Made by a program: the position numbers and the translations under genes
Shown here: positions 60,876-64,000 of the stretch, piece after piece
Position numbering within the stretch: the stretch's first letter is position 1
How the letters are laid out: every line of letters begins with the position of its first letter
From: Lacinutrix sp. MedPE-SW
Lineage (GTDB): Bacteria; Bacteroidota; Bacteroidia; Flavobacteriales; Flavobacteriaceae
Assembly (NCBI RefSeq): GCF_001874145.1
Contig: NZ_MPCX01000011.1
Location: 1-64,000 of the forward strand
Length of the DNA stretch: 64,000 nt
Reading direction: 5' to 3'
Notes under the pieces: model-generated
Databases searched by the model: none
Told to the model about the DNA's origin: nothing
What the model saw: only the letters and a program-made list of their open reading frames with translations

Positions 60876-62372
60876 TTATTCTGTATCAATATTTTTCTTT
60901 TCTTTACTAACTTCATTATATAATCCTTTTTCAATATTTTCTCGTCTAATTCTTTTTAACTCTTGCTTTCTTCTTCGCTCTTCCGCTCTTTTTAAATCGT
61001 TTTGAGTATTATAATTTCCTATATATAAATTCGCGCCTAATCCAAGTCTTAAATACATATCATCTTTATCACCTCTAACTAAGCCATCGATTGTATCACT
61101 AAAAACAAAATTATTTTCTAAAAATAAAGTAACTCCTATTCTTTCTGTTACTAAATACTCTAAACCTAAACCTGCTTGTAACTTAGGGTTTATGTTATTA
61201 AAATCATTAGAAATATTTGTTCCACCACCAACATATATATACGGTGATAATTTATCAAAGGGAAGAATATTATACTCTACATTAGCATCAATTGAAACGA
61301 AACTTTGATCAAAAATATTTTCATTTTTTAACCGGAATTGATTTACATTTAAGTTTAAGTTAAAATGTTTACCTAGATAGCGTTTGTAACCTAACCTAAA
61401 GTTTAGTTGATGCTTTGCATTTATATAATCACCATTTATTCTAGCTGTTCCTACAGATGCATGAAGTGCATTATCTGTTCTTCTTTTAAATGTAAATCTA
61501 TTAAATAACTCTGTTGCATTAGCTGCTTCTTTTTCTTGCTTGTAGGCGTTTACAATTTCGGTATCCTTTTCAAGGCCCGCATTACTTGCCCAATAGCCAT
61601 CTTGAATGCCTTCTAGTATTAAATCGTAAACAGCTTTCTCAATTGCATCCTTAACAGCTAACTGTACTGGTTCATTTTGAGTAAACCCAGTTTCTGCTTC
61701 CAATAGTCTTTGAAATTTAACAAATCGAAACAAGCTTACATCAACTGCTTGAGACAGTATTGTTTTTGAAACATATATGGTTTTTAAAATTTCACCATTT
61801 TTAGTTGATATTGCTCTTAGATAAACAGTAATTCTATCTTGCCTGTACCTAGCAGATCCTCCAACCCCAAAATATCTTGCTCCAGCTCCACCAGTTACTA
61901 TGTTTGTATCGTAAGAAATTATACCGCCTTCTAACATTAATCCAGCATAAAGTAATGGTTCTATTGGCGGCTCGTTAGGATTTAATCCTTTTATATATTC
62001 TTGCTTGGTTGAGCGTATAATATTTCTTTCAGTAGAAAGGTTATTAAAATTTTCTCTTTCTAAAGGAATAAAATAGCCCGAATCTCCTAAGGCTTTAATT
62101 AAAATTGTTGTTGCTCCTTGTGTAACAGCTGTACTAAAAGTACTCCCATTCTCTACTGCCTTATATTGACCTGTTTGGTCACTAAAGTTATAGACAGCTA
62201 CTTCTAATGGAACTTTTGCTGGTGGTAAACTAAGCAGCTTGTTTGTAGATTTTGAAAACTCTCCAATTTTTGCTGGCTCCTGGGAAAAAGGTTGATTAAA
62301 ATAAGCACCACAAGAACTTAGAGTTATACATATTGTTATAACAACTATAACTTTTTTTATACAGATATTCAT
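60876..62372 (-). CDS. csgG: Curli secretion channel CsgG with C-terminal extension
   Basis: Outer-membrane lipoprotein that forms the nonameric pore through which curli subunits leave. Lipobox CITLSSCGAYFNQPF; the CsgG core at about 50-270 has VEVAVYNFSDQTGQYK-type strand (VPLEVAVYNFSDQTGQYK), FIPLERENFNNLSTERNIIR, LLEGGIISYDTNIVTGGAGARYFGVGGSARYRQDRITVYLRAIST, and VDVSLFRFVKF. E. coli CsgG ends near residue 277; here about 200 extra residues look like an eight-stranded barrel (ASVGTARINGDYINAKHQLNFRLGYKRYLGKHFNLNLNVNQF). This long form occurs in Bacteroidetes. Confidence 0.93.
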   Translation of the reverse strand: MNICIKKVIVVITICITLSSCGAYFNQPFSQEPAKIGEFSKSTNKLLSLPPAKVPLEVAVYNFSDQTGQYKAVENGSTFSTAVTQGATTILIKALGDSGYFIPLERENFNNLSTERNIIRSTKQEYIKGLNPNEPPIEPLLYAGLMLEGGIISYDTNIVTGGAGARYFGVGGSARYRQDRITVYLRAISTKNGEILKTIYVSKTILSQAVDVSLFRFVKFQRLLEAETGFTQNEPVQLAVKDAIEKAVYDLILEGIQDGYWASNAGLEKDTEIVNAYKQEKEAANATELFNRFTFKRRTDNALHASVGTARINGDYINAKHQLNFRLGYKRYLGKHFNLNLNVNQFRLKNENIFDQSFVSIDANVEYNILPFDKLSPYIYVGGGTNISNDFNNINPKLQAGLGLEYLVTERIGVTLFLENNFVFSDTIDGLVRGDKDDMYLRLGLGANLYIGNYNTQNDLKRAEERRRKQELKRIRRENIEKGLYNEVSKEKKNIDTE

Positions 62373-62390
62373 AAAAGGTTAAGTAAAATT

Positions 62391-62801
62391 TTATTGATTT
62401 GGAACAACAACTTGTGTTTGCTCTCCATTTGAGGTGTTTAAAATGTTAATTACAAGACCTTCGTCTGAATCAAACACTTCTACATTTAGTGAGCCAAAAG
62501 TAAATGTACCTTCTTGATCAAAATCTCCTACAGCATCAACTTGTTGCGCAAGTAAAACTCTAGAGATTTGACTTAATACTTGTTGGTTTAATTGTTCTCC
62601 AAAACGCTCTAATTCTGATTGTGCATCGGCAGTATTTCTTGGTGCCGTAAAACTATTTTGAGCTGTAGCCGAACTTTGCAGCCATTGGTAATTAAATGTT
62701 TCACCCCCAAAAGCTGGGTTTAAAGGTTTATAACTAAATTGTTGAGAAAAACCAATAGTTATTACTCCAAAAAAAAGTAAAAATGATAGTTTTATATTCA
62801 T
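62391..62801 (-). CDS. csgF: Curli assembly protein CsgF
   Basis: A 136-aa exported factor. Signal peptide IKLSFLLFFGVITIGFSQ, then QFSYKPLNPAFGGETFNYQWLQSSA, which corresponds to the N-terminal CsgF segment (FxNPxFGG) that inserts in the CsgG pore, followed by a helical and a beta-rich part that caps the channel and helps nucleation. Length matches E. coli CsgF (about 138 aa). Located between csgE and csgG with 2 and 18 bases of spacing. Confidence 0.93.
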   Translation of the reverse strand: MNIKLSFLLFFGVITIGFSQQFSYKPLNPAFGGETFNYQWLQSSATAQNSFTAPRNTADAQSELERFGEQLNQQVLSQISRVLLAQQVDAVGDFDQEGTFTFGSLNVEVFDSDEGLVINILNTSNGEQTQVVVPNQ

Positions 62802-62803
62802 AA

Positions 62804-63610
62804 TTAATAGCGTTTTAATGTTTCTTTTTGTTTTGCTAATTGTTGTAAATAAATAATACAGTTTTTTAATGCTCTATTTGCCATATCCTTTAAGAATTGC
62901 TTTTTAGGATTTACGAAAAATTGCCAAACTAATTGACCATCAACCTTTACTGTAATTCTTGTACTTCTTCTTTGGCCTGGAACCTCTTCTATAACAACAT
63001 TTTTATTTGTTTTAATTTGCTTATTAAAATATTCTGAAAAAAAGAATCTATGAAAATCCCTTCCTGATTTTGTTAATGTTTTTTGTATAACCAAACCTTG
63101 AATAAACACACCATCTTGTCCATCTGCAACTTTATCTTCAGACTCTTGCTCAATTAATTCTTTTCTATTAGGATCTAACTCAATTAAAATTTGCCCATTT
63201 TTGTTATTTGTTAATACTAACCTATCTTTTGCTATTGCACCTGTATTTTTTTCACCATCAACAATTGGATAAATTAATAGTACAAGAATAATTTTTCCAT
63301 CAAAATTATTATTTATTGTTAATGAAGATAATACTTTTTTTTCATTCCCTTCTAAATAGAAATTATCACTTTGAGAAGTTCTTGAATTATTATTGTTAGT
63401 ATCGGTTTTAAAAGCTAAAAACTCATATCTTAAATTATATCCAGAGTATTTTAAATTCTCTGCTGTTGCACTAAAAATAGTGAACTCACTTTTTTTATCA
63501 ATTTTAATTATTGCGTTAACTTCTTTATTATAAAATTTTTGTGCATTAACAGTAAAACTGGTAAGCACAAAAATTAAAAAAACAATATATGTTTTGATAT
63601 AAAAAGACAT
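62804..63610 (-). CDS. csgE: CsgE-type curli chaperone with N-terminal extra domain
   Basis: A 268-aa exported protein. Signal peptide IKTYIVFLIFVLTSFTVNAQ; residues about 155-268 match CsgE (GVFIQGLVIQKTLTKSGRDFHRFFFSEYF ... VEEVPGQRRSTRITVKVDGQLVWQFFVNPKKQFLKDMANRALKN), the periplasmic factor that gates the CsgG channel. E. coli CsgE has only about 129 residues; here about 130 further residues precede it and look like a small beta-sandwich (FTIFSATAENLKYSGYNLRYEFLAFK). I suspect a CsgH-like domain but cannot show it. It lies two bases upstream of csgF. Confidence 0.88.
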   Translation of the reverse strand: MSFYIKTYIVFLIFVLTSFTVNAQKFYNKEVNAIIKIDKKSEFTIFSATAENLKYSGYNLRYEFLAFKTDTNNNNSRTSQSDNFYLEGNEKKVLSSLTINNNFDGKIILVLLIYPIVDGEKNTGAIAKDRLVLTNNKNGQILIELDPNRKELIEQESEDKVADGQDGVFIQGLVIQKTLTKSGRDFHRFFFSEYFNKQIKTNKNVVIEEVPGQRRSTRITVKVDGQLVWQFFVNPKKQFLKDMANRALKNCIIYLQQLAKQKETLKRY

Positions 63611-63619
63611 TAAAAATCT

Positions 63620-64000
63620 CTAGTTAAAACTTCTAATAATAACTGTTGGTGAAGCTGTTGTTTGAGTAAATTTAATGTTTTTTGAAATACTATTTGCTCC
63701 AAATCTTTCAAAATACAAACCATCTCCATTTTGCTTTAATTCTAAAGACACTTTTGCGTTTGGGTCTATTACATAATCTAAAATTGCATTTTCGTTTCCG
63801 TTTTGCTCTAAATCTGAAACAACCGCATCCACTTTATAAGTAAGATTTATATTATTAGCATTTCCATTTTGAGCAATTTTAATATCACTTGCTCTAGAAG
63901 CTACTTTTACAACTGAAGTATTGAAGGACGCAATTTGAGTTATTGATACAGAATTTCCTGTTATAGTATTTAAATCTTCATTAGGGGTTGTATCAAAAAA
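63620..64000 (-). CDS. Curli subunit-like protein (partial, runs off the edge)
   Basis: The ORF track starts this gene at a GTG (63832), but the frame is open up to the window edge, adding 56 codons. The longer translation contains curlin-like repeats with the QNGN motif: IKIAQNGNANNINL, SDLEQNGNENAIL, and LELKQNGDGLYF, separated by about 20-25 residues as in CsgA/CsgB. It is the first visible gene of the curli operon, nine bases before csgE. It may be the nucleator (CsgB-like) or a second subunit; the start and the number of repeats are outside the window. Confidence 0.75.
   Translation of the reverse strand, partial: FFDTTPNEDLNTITGNSVSITQIASFNTSVVKVASRASDIKIAQNGNANNINLTYKVDAVVSDLEQNGNENAILDYVIDPNAKVSLELKQNGDGLYFERFGANSISKNIKFTQTTASPTVIIRSFN

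Noticed and set aside
1-64000. tRNA, rRNA, CRISPR arrays, insertion sequences, prophage or integrase genes
   Set aside because: None were seen on either strand by reading; all larger intergenic regions were inspected, but no covariance search could be run.

Overview
The window looks like chromosome of a marine-type member of the family Flavobacteriaceae (phylum Bacteroidota). Reasons: strongly AT-rich DNA (about 30% G+C by eye, not counted); type IX secretion (T9SS) type B C-terminal domains; Bacteroidetes-type -7 boxes (TAnnTTTG) in front of many genes and very little Shine-Dalgarno; families I know mainly from flavobacteria (DUF4920, DUF3078, Lacal_2735, the long PurM form, MnmD, two-motif DnaJ). 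Genus cannot be fixed from this window; an Olleya/Lacinutrix/Psychroserpens-like organism would fit. I see no insertion sequence, phage, CRISPR array, tRNA or rRNA.

Layout. 1-9.4 kb: a tandem set of T9SS type B secreted adhesin-like proteins (one cut by the window edge) sharing a cysteine-paired module in 1, 11 and 2 copies. 9.4-22.6 kb: housekeeping and metabolism (uvrB, sucC, lysA with a divergent ACT-like gene, a PAS histidine kinase with a receiver protein, an M28 peptidase, PPK2). 22.6-27.9 kb: a five-gene minus-strand operon (ABC ATPase, ABC permease, MscS channel, outer-membrane barrel, sigma-54 activator without a DNA-binding domain). 28-30 kb: dnaJ-grpE. 30-37 kb: envelope and small membrane proteins, mnmD, ilvE, MazG-like. 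37.4-39.5 kb: a large unrecognised protein with a duplicated cysteine domain. 39.7-45.3 kb: crcB, DUF1684, MFS, VOC, CocE-type hydrolase, DJ-1 lipoprotein. 45.3-48.1 kb: Xre/RES toxin-antitoxin pair, sigma factor SigZ, a 33-residue cysteine-rich microprotein absent from the ORF track, and an Lrp regulator. 48.2-59.2 kb: fused acyl-CoA mutase (IcmF type), purU, DUF4197, a cytosolic BtuF-like protein, pyrF, prfA, DUF3078, purM. 59.3-64 kb: a curli operon (subunit, csgE, csgF, csgG, propeller lipoprotein) running off the right edge.

The best candidates for something undescribed are: (1) the cysteine-rich microprotein placed just upstream of sigZ, whose product ends in its own cysteine cluster, which looks like a possible metal- or thiol-responsive sigma/metallothionein unit; (2) three putative small RNAs revealed by terminators with no gene in front of them, one of them a long rod-like hairpin closed by an 11-bp stem; (3) the 692-residue protein with a duplicated uncharacterised cysteine domain and no export signal; and (4) the variable-copy module shared by the T9SS adhesins.

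Start codons were moved from the ORF-track start where a promoter box, a signal peptide or family alignment made a later start more likely; each case is explained in its entry. All family names come from recognition of sequence motifs by eye, not from a search.
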